NCBI GenBank assembly: GCA_905339155.1 | Contig: CAJPFJ010000004.1 | Coordinates: forward strand, 62,001 to 126,000 | DNA: 64,000 bases | Source of the DNA: Methanosarcinales archaeon | GTDB taxonomy: Archaea > Halobacteriota > Methanosarcinia > Methanosarcinales > Methanoperedenaceae | Direction: 5' to 3' | In this document: piece after piece, positions 1-8,532 of the stretch | Numbering within the stretch: position 1 is the first letter of the stretch | Layout: every line of letters starts with the position of its first letter | Translations under genes and position numbers: made by a program | The notes under the pieces: generated by a model | Told to the model about the DNA's origin: nothing | What the model saw: only the letters and a program-made list of their open reading frames with translations | Database searches by the model: none

Positions 1-1004
1 TCACCTGCAAAGATGAACAGCAGCGATAACAACGCTATGTTTATTATGGCTATCCATGGTGTTCTCCTTAAAAAATGAACCCTTGAAAGGATATTGGGAA
101 GATGTGAGGAATCAGCCATCCCATAGATTATTCTTGACGAGCCCAGCATCATCAAAAGAACGGTATTGGCAGTTGAAAAAAGAGCAATAATAGTCAGAAA
201 GACAAATGCGTTGCTCCCAAAAGCAGAAAAAGCAATGTCTGCAAGAGGCGCATCTGATCTACTCAGATTTTCCCATCCAACAACGCTCACAGCAGAAATT
301 GCCACCAGAATATAAAGCACCACACTGATCAAAATGGAAAATATCAATCCCTTCGGAATTGTTTTCTCAGGAGATTTCGTCTCTTCCGAGAGCTTAACGA
401 TGCTCTCAAAACCTGTATATGCAAAAAAAACTAATGCTGAAGCCTGGAAAACCCCGGCCATTCCCAGAGGCATTTCAAAATAATCAACCTTTCCAAGATA
501 AGGAACTCCTATGAATATGATAATCAAAAGCCCTGATGTCTCAATAAGTGTAGAGATAATTGCGAACCGTGCCGATTCTTTTATTCCCCAGAAAAGGAGA
601 AAAGAAAGAGCAATTATCAGGACAAACGCCGAGGTAATTATAGGCATATTGAATAATACTTTGAAATAGCCTCCGAATCCGAGAGCCACAGTTGAAGCCC
701 CGATCGCTCCGCTTAAGATTATCAGCCAGCCGACAATAAAAGCCAGCCTTTTTCCAAAAGCATGTGAAGTATATTCGTATTCTGCGCTTGCTTTTGTAAA
801 CATGGATGAGAGTTCTGCGTAACTCAATCCGGTGAATATCGCTATTAATGCCGAGATAGCAAATGACATCCATAAGGAATTCCCTGCAAGACCGGATGCT
901 CTCCCTAAAAGCGCGTAGATTCCCGCGCCAAGGATGATACCTACGCCGGAAAGAGTGACTTCAAGAAGCCCTAGCTCACGTTTCAATGACGCCTTTTCTC
1001 CCAT
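1..1004 (-). CDS. APC-family amino-acid permease, 3' part cut by window edge
   Basis: An open frame of about 334 codons runs from an ATG at 1004 to the left edge without a stop, so the C-terminus lies outside the window. The translation begins MGEKASLKRELGLLEVTLSG and continues GIILGAGIYALLGRASG, the classic first-helix signature of amino-acid/polyamine/organocation permeases. Repeated hydrophobic segments follow, with FAYTGFESIVKLSEET in the middle, the conserved helix 6 region that contacts substrate. It should be an inner-membrane transporter for amino acids or related cations. Substrate cannot be read from sequence. It is divergent from the metallopeptidase at 1115, and an AT-rich TATA-like stretch (1006-1017) lies between them. 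Family assignment is firm. Confidence 0.85.
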   Translation of the reverse strand, partial: MGEKASLKRELGLLEVTLSGVGIILGAGIYALLGRASGLAGNSLWMSFAISALIAIFTGLSYAELSSMFTKASAEYEYTSHAFGKRLAFIVGWLIILSGAIGASTVALGFGGYFKVLFNMPIITSAFVLIIALSFLLFWGIKESARFAIISTLIETSGLLIIIFIGVPYLGKVDYFEMPLGMAGVFQASALVFFAYTGFESIVKLSEETKSPEKTIPKGLIFSILISVVLYILVAISAVSVVGWENLSRSDAPLADIAFSAFGSNAFVFLTIIALFSTANTVLLMMLGSSRIIYGMADSSHLPNILSRVHFLRRTPWIAIINIALLSLLFIFAG

Positions 1005-1017
1005 AAGTTTATATATT

Positions 1018-1122
1018 ATGTATAAATTGATAAAGATTTGGGTTTTTATGCTGATTATAAAATTCATAATACCATTGATACTTTTCATTAATCCTGTGTT
1101 GAGGCTGGTTAAACATGGTTAA
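1018..1122 (+). other. short hydrophobic ORF overlapping the metallopeptidase start
   Basis: A 34-codon ATG frame encodes a basic N-terminus followed by a long hydrophobic run (FMLIIKFIIPLILFI), and its stop overlaps the ATG of the metallopeptidase by 8 bp in a different frame. It resembles a signal peptide or single membrane helix. It could be a small membrane protein, a translationally coupled leader, or the displaced signal peptide of the downstream enzyme. Chance is possible because the region is AT-rich. Confidence 0.25.
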
Positions 1123-2734
1123 TGCCACCAGGCATAAGATAGGGGGGATAAAACCAATTAAGCCCACAAAATCCCAGTTGAATGCCCTGGAAAAGTTGAA
1201 AAGGCTTGACCGGAGCCTCCATGTTATATGGGATAAAAGAGGAATTCCCTCTCATTTATGCGGAATTTTATCTGTTGAGATAGGAGAAGACCCGGAAAGA
1301 ATGGCACAAAAATTTCTTCTTGATAATTTAAAATTATTTAAAATGAAGGAAAATTTAAAGGATTTAACTTTAATCAAAAAGGCAGAAAGTCTTGGGGGAT
1401 GTCATGTTATATTCCAGCAGTTTGTCGATGAACTGCCTGTTCACAATGCTTTTAGTTCGGTTCATATGGATAAAAATAACCTGGTCAAAAAAATCGATAT
1501 ATGTTATCACCCCGACCTTTATGTGGAACCCTGGGAAAAAGGCATCTTACAGGAAGAAGCAATTCGCATTGCCATTGATTTTCTTAACGCGGAAAAAAGA
1601 CTTTCAGGAAACGTTTCTGGAGAACTGGTCATTTATTCAAAAAAGGAAAAGTACTATGCAGCATGGAAAATTGCAGTTTCTTGTATTAACCCAATTGAGG
1701 AATGGCATGTATTTGTCGACTGCAATACTGGCAAAATATTGGATATTCTGGATGTGTTACTTAAGGCAACAGGTCGAGGAAAGGTCTTTATTCCAAATCC
1801 TGTGGTTGCTCTCGGGGATACGAGTCTTACTCATGAATCCGAGATCCCGGACAGGGCTTATTCCACAGTTGTATTGAGGGATCTGGACGGATCAGGTTAT
1901 CTCAGGGGGGTGGATGTCGATACATGTATCACACCGAATAGAGCACAGGAACAGAATTTGATTTTTAATTATTCGAGGTCAGATCCGGGCTTCAAGGAAG
2001 TAATGGTTTATTATCATATCGCTGAGGCGCATCGATATATAAAGGACCTTGGATTCACGAACTTATGCAGAAAGATCATCAAAGTGAATGTTCAGGGAGA
2101 TTTCGTGGATAACTCATATTACAATCCGGATAACAGGGAATTGGTTTTCGGTACGTGGTATATAGATGATGCGGAGGATGCTGATATAATTCTTCATGAA
2201 TACTGCCATGTCATGCTGGATGAACAGGTGCAGGGTTTTGGGCAAAACTGGAATACCTGCCCTATCGCAGAAGGATTTTGTGATTTTTTTGCTGCATGTT
2301 ATTTTGCTGAAATAAATGGTGGTTTTAACCGTGAGTGCGTCGGGGACTGGAACGGTGTTGGGAAAATGAGAAATTGCGTGAGCAGGGTGGACAGCAAAAA
2401 GCATTATCCAGAAGATTTCCTTGGATTGGGGAGCTGTGATAGGGATGGAGAAATATGGTCTGCCACTCTGTGGGATATATATCTGCAAATGGGCGGGGCT
2501 TCCAAGGTCAAAGTAAGAAGGCTTGCTGCAAGGGATAACGCCATCCGATTGATCATTGAAAGTAATTTTAATTTAAATATTAATTCAAGGTTTGAAGATG
2601 CTGCCGACGCAATTATTATTGCAGATAAAAATATTTACGATGGCGCCAACGAACATTTGATAAGGGAAGTCTTAGTAAAAAGGGGAATTCTATTTCCACT
2701 GGTGAAAACATATAGTGGTAAAAAAGCTGATTAA
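1115..2734 (+). CDS. M4/M36-like (gluzincin) zinc metallopeptidase
   Basis: A 539-residue protein. The N-terminal third resembles the fungalysin/thermolysin propeptide (FTP/PepSY type), with the run AAWKIAVSC and EEWHVFVDCNTGKIL. The catalytic domain carries HEYCH at residues 361-365 (zinc ligands His361 and His365, base Glu362), and AEGFCDFFAA supplies the third ligand Glu386, the spacing expected for thermolysin/fungalysin-type gluzincins. It should hydrolyse peptide bonds after propeptide removal. These families are normally secreted, yet no signal peptide is encoded in this frame; a hydrophobic 34-codon ORF sits directly upstream in another frame. Subfamily (M36 versus M4) is not certain. 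Confidence 0.8.
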   Translation: MVNATRHKIGGIKPIKPTKSQLNALEKLKRLDRSLHVIWDKRGIPSHLCGILSVEIGEDPERMAQKFLLDNLKLFKMKENLKDLTLIKKAESLGGCHVIFQQFVDELPVHNAFSSVHMDKNNLVKKIDICYHPDLYVEPWEKGILQEEAIRIAIDFLNAEKRLSGNVSGELVIYSKKEKYYAAWKIAVSCINPIEEWHVFVDCNTGKILDILDVLLKATGRGKVFIPNPVVALGDTSLTHESEIPDRAYSTVVLRDLDGSGYLRGVDVDTCITPNRAQEQNLIFNYSRSDPGFKEVMVYYHIAEAHRYIKDLGFTNLCRKIIKVNVQGDFVDNSYYNPDNRELVFGTWYIDDAEDADIILHEYCHVMLDEQVQGFGQNWNTCPIAEGFCDFFAACYFAEINGGFNRECVGDWNGVGKMRNCVSRVDSKKHYPEDFLGLGSCDRDGEIWSATLWDIYLQMGGASKVKVRRLAARDNAIRLIIESNFNLNINSRFEDAADAIIIADKNIYDGANEHLIREVLVKRGILFPLVKTYSGKKAD

Positions 2735-2748
2735 AAAAATTAATAATG

Positions 2749-2787
2749 GGTTCAGAAACAGGCGAATTCAGAGTAATTCCCTGAACC
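2749..2787. terminator. possible bidirectional stem-loop between convergent genes
   Basis: Seven-base arms GGTTCAG (2749-2755) and CTGAACC (2781-2787) can pair across a 25-nt loop, placed between the convergent metallopeptidase and cytochrome genes. The position suits a shared transcription end. No strong U-tract flanks the right arm, so support is weak. Confidence 0.25.
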
Positions 2788-2877
2788 TCAATATTTGGCC
2801 AATCTGCGATCTTCGACTACGCATAACAAACCATGTCCGCAGCCTATTGCAGGGGCATTTCTATGCATAATTTCTTC

Positions 2878-4152
2878 TTATTTTCTCTTCTGGACCAGGA
2901 TCAAAGAAACTATTAATCCGAACACAAGTGCTGCTTCGAATCCCGGAACTGCTTTAGGACTTTTGGTCTTCTCAAGCTCTGCTATCCTGCGCAATGTCCT
3001 GTTCTGGGATTTGATCTTATTAAGATCCAGATTCACCTGCGCCCAGCCATACCAGTGTGCATAGTCAGGGTTCATGTGATACGCCCCTTTCCATGAGTGG
3101 ACAAGTGCATATTTATACATCTCAAAGAACTCAGCCTCAATGCCTGAGGTATTTGAATATGTCTGCTGTCCTGTGAGGGTAAGATTATTTCCAGTAACGG
3201 GATTTGGCGGCCTGTTTTCAGGCATGGGGTCAAGCAAACCATCTTTATAAAGTCCTTCGATTATTGTTATACCTTCTCCTACTTTTTTATCGGCCTGTAC
3301 TTTGATGTCATCAGCATTCTCAAGTGTACTCTTTGCAAAATTCCTGGAATGGCAGCGTATACAGATTGAAAGCATCTTTTCCCGGTTCGTATCGAATTTT
3401 TCCTGTGTTATTGCCCTCATGACAATGCCATTCCTGTCTTTTACATAATTATCCTGGCTGCTATTATCGCTTAGGAAAGCCCCCTGAGATACTGTTCCTA
3501 TGGTTATCCCCTGGCTCACATCATGCGTTCCACCATCCATATGGCAGGTAATACAAGCCGGTGCGCGTGCGCTTGTCCTGTTCGTCTCCTGGATCATGCC
3601 ATGCTTTGATTTTTTATAGTATTCTATCTGTTCATGGTCAAGTCCCATGTGGCAGGTCTCACATGCTTCTGGCTGGCGTGCTTCAACTTTACTGAATACA
3701 TGCCTTGTATGGCATGAGTCGCATTTCCCTACTGAGCCGTCAGCATAAACTTTTCCAATGCTATGGCACCCCTCACACATACTTGCCCGCATTTTGTCAT
3801 CCGGGATTGCCTTATAACGGGCTGCAACAATCATCTTTGTCCAGCCAAGATTATGCTTTCCTGCAGTGAATTGACTTACCTGGCCCGGATGGCACTTTGC
3901 GCAGTCCGATGGTGATGGCGTCTGTGTGATCAGGAAACTGTTATGACCTATTGCGTCTTTATCCCCATTCACTGCCCCATGACATTTATCACATGTTACA
4001 TTATTTAAAGCATGTTTACTCTCTTTCCAGTCATTGATTATCCCATATGTTGCTCCGACCGATGTATGACAGCCCACACATGCGTTTTCAGCAGCAGCAG
4101 ACAATCCTGTCAAGAATAGTATAATAGCTATTCCTATGAACCCCTTGATCAT
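2878..4152 (-). CDS. octaheme c-type cytochrome, hydroxylamine-oxidoreductase-like, PGF-CTERM anchored
   Basis: A 424-residue protein with an N-terminal signal peptide (about residues 1-21) and eight CXXCH haem-binding motifs starting at Cys25, 54, 84, 126, 144, 164, 200 and 264. The stretch HEQIEYYKKSKHG after the sixth motif matches the hydroxylamine oxidoreductase (HAO) family pattern. The C-terminus ends PGFEAALVFGLIVSLILVQ plus basic residues, which fits a PGF-CTERM archaeosortase sorting tag, so the protein is predicted to sit outside the cell membrane. It could oxidise hydroxylamine, reduce nitrite, or only carry electrons; the catalytic cross-link tyrosine cannot be confirmed by eye. 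It lies 92 bp downstream of cooS on the same strand, so co-transcription is plausible. Confidence 0.85.
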   Translation of the reverse strand: MIKGFIGIAIILFLTGLSAAAENACVGCHTSVGATYGIINDWKESKHALNNVTCDKCHGAVNGDKDAIGHNSFLITQTPSPSDCAKCHPGQVSQFTAGKHNLGWTKMIVAARYKAIPDDKMRASMCEGCHSIGKVYADGSVGKCDSCHTRHVFSKVEARQPEACETCHMGLDHEQIEYYKKSKHGMIQETNRTSARAPACITCHMDGGTHDVSQGITIGTVSQGAFLSDNSSQDNYVKDRNGIVMRAITQEKFDTNREKMLSICIRCHSRNFAKSTLENADDIKVQADKKVGEGITIIEGLYKDGLLDPMPENRPPNPVTGNNLTLTGQQTYSNTSGIEAEFFEMYKYALVHSWKGAYHMNPDYAHWYGWAQVNLDLNKIKSQNRTLRRIAELEKTKSPKAVPGFEAALVFGLIVSLILVQKRK

Positions 4153-4244
4153 CTTTTAACCCACCTCATGTTAATTTATCATTAATATACCATAAATATA
4201 TGGTGCGCCTGGAGGCCGGCACACCATTATTACTCTGTGGGATG

Positions 4245-6122
4245 TTACGCTGGCAATCCCAGGGCTGACCTTTTCTTCATTATATGTGCCTCTATGCCTT
4301 TTGCCGCTTCAACCATGTCTGTCTCTACGGCAATCTTTCCACCAGTGATTCCTTCAAGGTCTACGGTAAGGAGTTTCACGAGGCGTGGTGCGCCTGCAAC
4401 CGGAGGAAGAGGCGCCACATGGGTATAAAGTCCAAAAGCCAGGGCAAATAATGCATCGATCGTGGCTTTCTGTTCCATATACTCCGGCGCTGTCACTGCA
4501 ACTGGAAGCTGGGACGGGTCAACGCCGAGTGCATCAGCAACCGCTGTCACAAGAAGCGTGATTCTTCCTGTATCCGTGCATGTTCCAAAGCTCAGGACCG
4601 GAGGTATCTTGAGAAGCTCGCATACCGCCCTGAGACCTGGACCTGCTTCCTGTTTTGCTTCAAGAGTGGTAAGTCCTCCGACCTGAAGTGCGGCATTTCC
4701 GCATCCTGCGCTGATCACAAGTATATCCCGTTTTATTAGTTCGCGGGCCATTTTCAATGTATTTACATCCTGGCCGCTGTCACGCAGCGTTGTGCAGCTG
4801 ACAAGTGCCACTACTCCTTTTAACGTTCCTTTCTTGATAACATCAAGAAGCGGGTCAAGAGTACCGCCAAGTGCCCCAAGGCATGCCTCGGTCGAGAAAC
4901 CGATCAGCGCATTCTGCTTCTTGCTTGATGGATTTGTGACCTTTCCTTTTCTTTTATTGAAGTTCCCAATCGCGATATCTATGAGTTTCTGTGCCTGAGC
5001 TGCTGCATCTTCCGGTTTATAAACGATCTGGTCTTTCATACCCGGAATGTTGACGAGTTTTGAGACTGAAATAAGGTTAGTGTTGTATTTATCCTGGTAT
5101 TCGCCCATTCCCGGAGGCGAGCAGTTCATATCCATGGCAAAAACATCGATGCCGCCTGTTGCAAGCGCTGGTTCGACAGACAGCCAGTTCCCGGTCATGC
5201 CAACGAATACATCGTCTATAGGGAATCTCTGGATGAGTTCCTGTCCTGTTTCGATTGAGCCGATGATATGTAGTCCTTTTGCTCCTGCTTTCTTTGCAGC
5301 ATCCTGGTTTTTTACCTCATGGGCAGCTTTGATAAGAGCCGCGCCGATAAAAGGTTCATGACCATTTGCCGCAATATTTACATAAGTTGGGTCGATAATT
5401 CCAAGATCCACATTGACTGCATGTGGCTGGGGCGTTCCGAAAAGTATGTCCTGTCCCATCTCAAGCGGTATCTGTGAGCCGTAAATACAGGAAATGCCAA
5501 GACGCAATGCCTTTTTTGCAAGCGAAACATAATCGCCATCAATATTTGTCATCGCGCTTGTGGTAGCATCCATGACCTCATGAAGTGGTCCTCCTGGAAG
5601 TACTCCAAGTTTTCTCCAGAGTTCTATCCTTGACTTCGGGGCAAATCGAAGAACATTTGAAAGCTCGATGTCAGAATCAGAGTTTATTTCAGCAGTCATC
5701 GCATCTGCCAATGCAATTGCGATATCTTTTGCGCTACCGTCAGTTTTTAAGCCCATCTTCCCGGCAAAACTTTTAAGCTTTGCTTCATCCTTTATCTGGA
5801 AAGGCGTTTTACCCGAGGCTGTCGCTTTGAGTGTTTTGGCAACACTCTTTGCATGGTAAGTATATGCCGTTGTACCCATGGTATTCAGGAACAGCATGTT
5901 CCTCATTGCCATTGCATCGGCATCTATGCCACAAACACCGCGCTCTGCTCCTGGCTTTATCCTGCATGGGCCGTTGCTGCAAAGCTGGCAGCTTATCCCC
6001 TGTTCACAGAATGAACAGCGTTTTCCCTGAGCCTGGGCCCTATCAAAAGAGTTCGTTACATTATCTTTATGCAATATATTATGCATTTTTATTATTGATT
6101 CATGTGCACTAATCGGTTCCAT
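4245..6122 (-). CDS. cooS: Ni-Fe carbon monoxide dehydrogenase catalytic subunit
   Basis: A 625-residue protein of the usual CooS length that interconverts CO and CO2 at a Ni-4Fe-5S C-cluster. The N-terminus carries the cysteines of the B and D clusters (CSFCEQGISCQLC, then CSNGPC and GVCG). C-cluster candidates are NGHEP (His), MDMNC, VSCTTL, SAGCGNAAL and FGTCTD. The start ATG at 6122 follows a clear GGAGGAG ribosome site. No acsB, cooF or hydrogenase genes are adjacent, so it is a monofunctional enzyme whose electron partner is not evident, unless the HAO-like cytochrome just downstream is part of the same unit. A TATA-like run lies near 6255-6270. Confidence 0.95.
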   Translation of the reverse strand: MEPISAHESIIKMHNILHKDNVTNSFDRAQAQGKRCSFCEQGISCQLCSNGPCRIKPGAERGVCGIDADAMAMRNMLFLNTMGTTAYTYHAKSVAKTLKATASGKTPFQIKDEAKLKSFAGKMGLKTDGSAKDIAIALADAMTAEINSDSDIELSNVLRFAPKSRIELWRKLGVLPGGPLHEVMDATTSAMTNIDGDYVSLAKKALRLGISCIYGSQIPLEMGQDILFGTPQPHAVNVDLGIIDPTYVNIAANGHEPFIGAALIKAAHEVKNQDAAKKAGAKGLHIIGSIETGQELIQRFPIDDVFVGMTGNWLSVEPALATGGIDVFAMDMNCSPPGMGEYQDKYNTNLISVSKLVNIPGMKDQIVYKPEDAAAQAQKLIDIAIGNFNKRKGKVTNPSSKKQNALIGFSTEACLGALGGTLDPLLDVIKKGTLKGVVALVSCTTLRDSGQDVNTLKMARELIKRDILVISAGCGNAALQVGGLTTLEAKQEAGPGLRAVCELLKIPPVLSFGTCTDTGRITLLVTAVADALGVDPSQLPVAVTAPEYMEQKATIDALFALAFGLYTHVAPLPPVAGAPRLVKLLTVDLEGITGGKIAVETDMVEAAKGIEAHIMKKRSALGLPA

Positions 6123-6254
6123 AATTCTCCTCCTATGTCTTTAATGTCCTGTCCTGTATAAATGTGTTATTCCCAGTTCTATTTTTATTATATTTTTCAA
6201 CCATTCTTATTACCTCTTTCCGTATTGTTTAAGGCCAGTATCCTAACAATACTC

Positions 6255-6270
6255 TATAATATATAAATTT
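6255..6270 (-). promoter_or_regulatory. cooS: TATA-like element upstream of cooS
   Basis: Read on the minus strand the sequence AATTTATATATTATAG resembles an archaeal TATA box. It lies about 135 bp before the cooS start codon, implying a leader of roughly 100 nt. Assignment is by inspection only. Confidence 0.3.
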
Positions 6271-6401
6271 AATGACTATAAGATATAAGAAATAAGTTAA
6301 ATTAACATATAATGTATAACATACGATGATAGAATTTATGGCAGATTTCTGGATAAAAGATTATTTCTAGGATTGAGAACAATTTTAATGTGTGAATCCT
6401 T

Positions 6402-6713
6402 ATGTCTCTACCCATAATTCTAAAAGAACATATTGAATATAGCCCGGACTCAGTTGTCAGCAAGACCCTGAAACAGAATCCGGCAGGCACAATAACATTA
6501 TTTGCTTTTGATGCAGGACAGGGGTTAAGCGAGCATTCTGCGCCATTTGATGCCGTGGTCCAGGTTATTGAAGGAGAAGGACATTTTATCATCGGGGGAA
6601 AATATCACGATTTGAAAGAAGGACAGTTGATAATAATGCCAGCAAATGTGCCGCATGCTGTAAAAGCCGGGCAGAAGTTCAAAATGCTGCTCGTAATGTT
6701 GAAGTCCTCTTAA
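6402..6713 (+). CDS. small cupin-domain protein
   Basis: A 103-residue single-domain cupin. The core is visible as GQGLSEHSAPFDAVVQVIEGEG followed by the second motif region MPANVPHAVKAG, with His residues in positions normally used for metal binding. Small cupins of this type bind a metal and often a small ligand, or serve as sensor or isomerase modules; no specific reaction can be assigned. It is monocistronic, divergent from cooS, with AT-rich TATA-like sequence at about 6297-6320. Confidence 0.85.
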   Translation: MSLPIILKEHIEYSPDSVVSKTLKQNPAGTITLFAFDAGQGLSEHSAPFDAVVQVIEGEGHFIIGGKYHDLKEGQLIIMPANVPHAVKAGQKFKMLLVMLKSS

Positions 6714-6764
6714 AAAGACGATTGCCAGGATAATAAGAAACGCATTATGGTTATGAGTATCAAA

Positions 6765-6817
6765 ACATATAAATGCCATTAATGTTATACACCTAAATTG
6801 AAGAATAAACCGGGGTG
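6765..6817 (+). promoter_or_regulatory. promoter/leader element shared with 23980-24030
   Basis: ACATATAAATGCCATTAATG (6765-6784) and TAAACCGGGGTG (6806-6817) recur almost unchanged, with the same spacing of about 40 bp, at 23980-24030. The first block contains a TATA box (ATATAAAT), and the second would fall just downstream of the expected transcription start. Here it precedes the DUF3494 gene by 70-120 bp. Confidence 0.45.
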
Positions 6818-6884
6818 TTGGCTAGATTTTTTTTGCCGATAGTTCTCTGAAAGAACCGGAAATGTAAAATAAGGAGAAAACAAA

Positions 6885-7760
6885 ATGAATAATAAAATAA
6901 AATTATCACTTATGAGTGTGGGATTCGCTGCGATTCTTTTATTGGCGCAAACCAATTCAGCGCTGGCCGCGACTGCGCCGCCACTGGGCCAGGCAACAAG
7001 TTTCGGGGTCCTGGGGGCCTCGGCGGTAACCAATACCGGTCCGACCGTCATCATCGGAGATCTTGGTATCTGGCCAAACAATGCGGATTCGATCACTGGC
7101 TTTCCGCCGGGGAGCTACACCGCGCTGCACGCAGCGGATGCGGTAGCGCCTGGGGCTCAGAATGATGCCACCACCGCGTACAATACACTGGCAGGCCAGG
7201 CTTACGATGTCGACTTGACTGGCCAGGACCTGGGCGGACTAACGTTAATTCCAGGTGTCTATCGTTTTTCGTCGTCGGCTCAGTTGACCGGGACACTCAC
7301 TCTCGACGCCCAGGGCGACTCCAATGCGGCGTGGGTATTCCAGATGGGGAGCACCCTCACGACCGCAAGCGGCTCGTCTGTGATCGTAAACAATAGCGGC
7401 TCACCATGCAACGTATTTTGGCAGGTCGGCAGCTCCGCAACTCTGGGTACAACCACTGCGCTCAAAGGAACTATTATCGCACTCGAAAGCATCACAATTA
7501 ATAATGGCGTCACTCTAAAAGGGAGAGCTCTGGCGCGAAATGGTGCGGTGACCTTGATTAACGACAACATCGACACGACCGGGTGCACCGGTCCAACTCC
7601 AACATCAACAACTCCAACATCAACATCACCAACTCCAACACCAACATCACCAACACCAACTCTAACACCGCCATCTCCAGTACCGGAAATGAGTACTATA
7701 GTCTTGATGGGAACAGGAATAGTTGGACTGTTATTGATAGCTGTAAGAAATAGAAGATAA
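6885..7760 (+). CDS. DUF3494 ice-binding-like surface protein with C-terminal sorting signal
   Basis: A 291-residue protein. A signal peptide (about residues 1-28) precedes a DUF3494/ice-binding-like beta-solenoid domain (about 33-228) recognisable by LGQATSFGVLGASAVTNTG, IGDLGIWP, TLIPGVYRF and AWVFQMGSTLTT. A Thr/Pro-rich linker (about 229-262) leads to a C-terminal tag beginning VPEMS, then a hydrophobic helix and a basic end, similar to PEF/PEP-CTERM sorting signals. It is exported and probably anchored or shed. In this family the domain can bind ice, but many members act as adhesins. The body is visibly richer in G+C than its neighbours, which suggests acquisition by transfer. The start follows an AAGGAG site. 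Confidence 0.88.
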   Translation: MNNKIKLSLMSVGFAAILLLAQTNSALAATAPPLGQATSFGVLGASAVTNTGPTVIIGDLGIWPNNADSITGFPPGSYTALHAADAVAPGAQNDATTAYNTLAGQAYDVDLTGQDLGGLTLIPGVYRFSSSAQLTGTLTLDAQGDSNAAWVFQMGSTLTTASGSSVIVNNSGSPCNVFWQVGSSATLGTTTALKGTIIALESITINNGVTLKGRALARNGAVTLINDNIDTTGCTGPTPTSTTPTSTSPTPTPTSPTPTLTPPSPVPEMSTIVLMGTGIVGLLLIAVRNRR

Positions 7761-7940
7761 TTTATTATCTTCCATTTTTTGAGATTTTTGTAATTGTTTA
7801 TCTAACATTTTTTCTTTAACATTTTCATGAATTTTGCCACATCATCTCGCTGGAATCATTCTTGCTTCAGCACGCAAAGGTTAATAGTCATAAACCAATA
7901 TAAGGTCATTTAAATTTAAACACAAACTAAATGGTGAAAT

Positions 7941-8522
7941 ATGCACTGGCGAGAAAAAGAATTGCTTAACATACTGAAAACTGGAAAAATGACAACTACC
8001 GAGATAGTCGCCAGGGTAAATATGAGCAAGGCAACAGCCCTGAAGTACCTGGATGGAATGAAAGAACAAAACCTGGTTGATAGCGAAGAGATAGGCACTG
8101 CAAAAATCTGGTTCTTAAAAAATGAAGAAGAAATAGTTGAAAAGAAAATCAAAATACTAATTGCGGATGATGATAAAAATGTTGTTAACATTATCCGATA
8201 TTCTATAGATGATCAATACGAGATTTTAGAAGCTGCAAATGGAAAAGAAGCTCTGGGGATGGTCTTTGCCAGATCTCCTGACATCCTGGTCCTGGATATC
8301 ATGATGCCTGAAATGGATGGCTACATGGTCTGCAAAGAATTAAAAGAACATGATTCCACAAAGGATTTGCCAATAATAATTTTGTCTGCCAAGGGCAGTG
8401 TAGATGATAAGCTCAAAGCAATAGGTTTTGGGATAGATGATTATATGGTAAAACCCTTTGACCCGAGGGAATTAGAGGCAAGAATAAAAATGAGGTTAAA
8501 ACGGACTCACGATATGGATTAA
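7941..8522 (+). CDS. response regulator with N-terminal HTH domain
   Basis: A 193-residue protein. Residues 1-60 form a winged-helix/HTH domain (KMTTTEIVARVNMSKATALK). Residues about 70-190 form a receiver domain with the acidic pocket DDD, phospho-acceptor Asp119 in LVLDIMMPEMDG, and the conserved Lys in MVKPFDP. The order HTH-receiver is the reverse of most bacterial regulators and is common in archaea. It is the first of three plus-strand signalling genes, 10 bp ahead of the CheB-CheR-PAS gene, so it is a likely target or partner of the kinases nearby. Confidence 0.88.
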   Translation: MHWREKELLNILKTGKMTTTEIVARVNMSKATALKYLDGMKEQNLVDSEEIGTAKIWFLKNEEEIVEKKIKILIADDDKNVVNIIRYSIDDQYEILEAANGKEALGMVFARSPDILVLDIMMPEMDGYMVCKELKEHDSTKDLPIIILSAKGSVDDKLKAIGFGIDDYMVKPFDPRELEARIKMRLKRTHDMD

Positions 8523-8532
8523 CCTGGTTATT

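Noticed and set aside
541-873. 110-codon minus-strand ORF
   Set aside because: It is a shadow of the permease, whose true frame continues to the window edge and carries recognisable family motifs.
1392-1877. 161-codon ORF inside the metallopeptidase gene
   Set aside because: Frame-shifted shadow of the peptidase; no domain or ribosome site.
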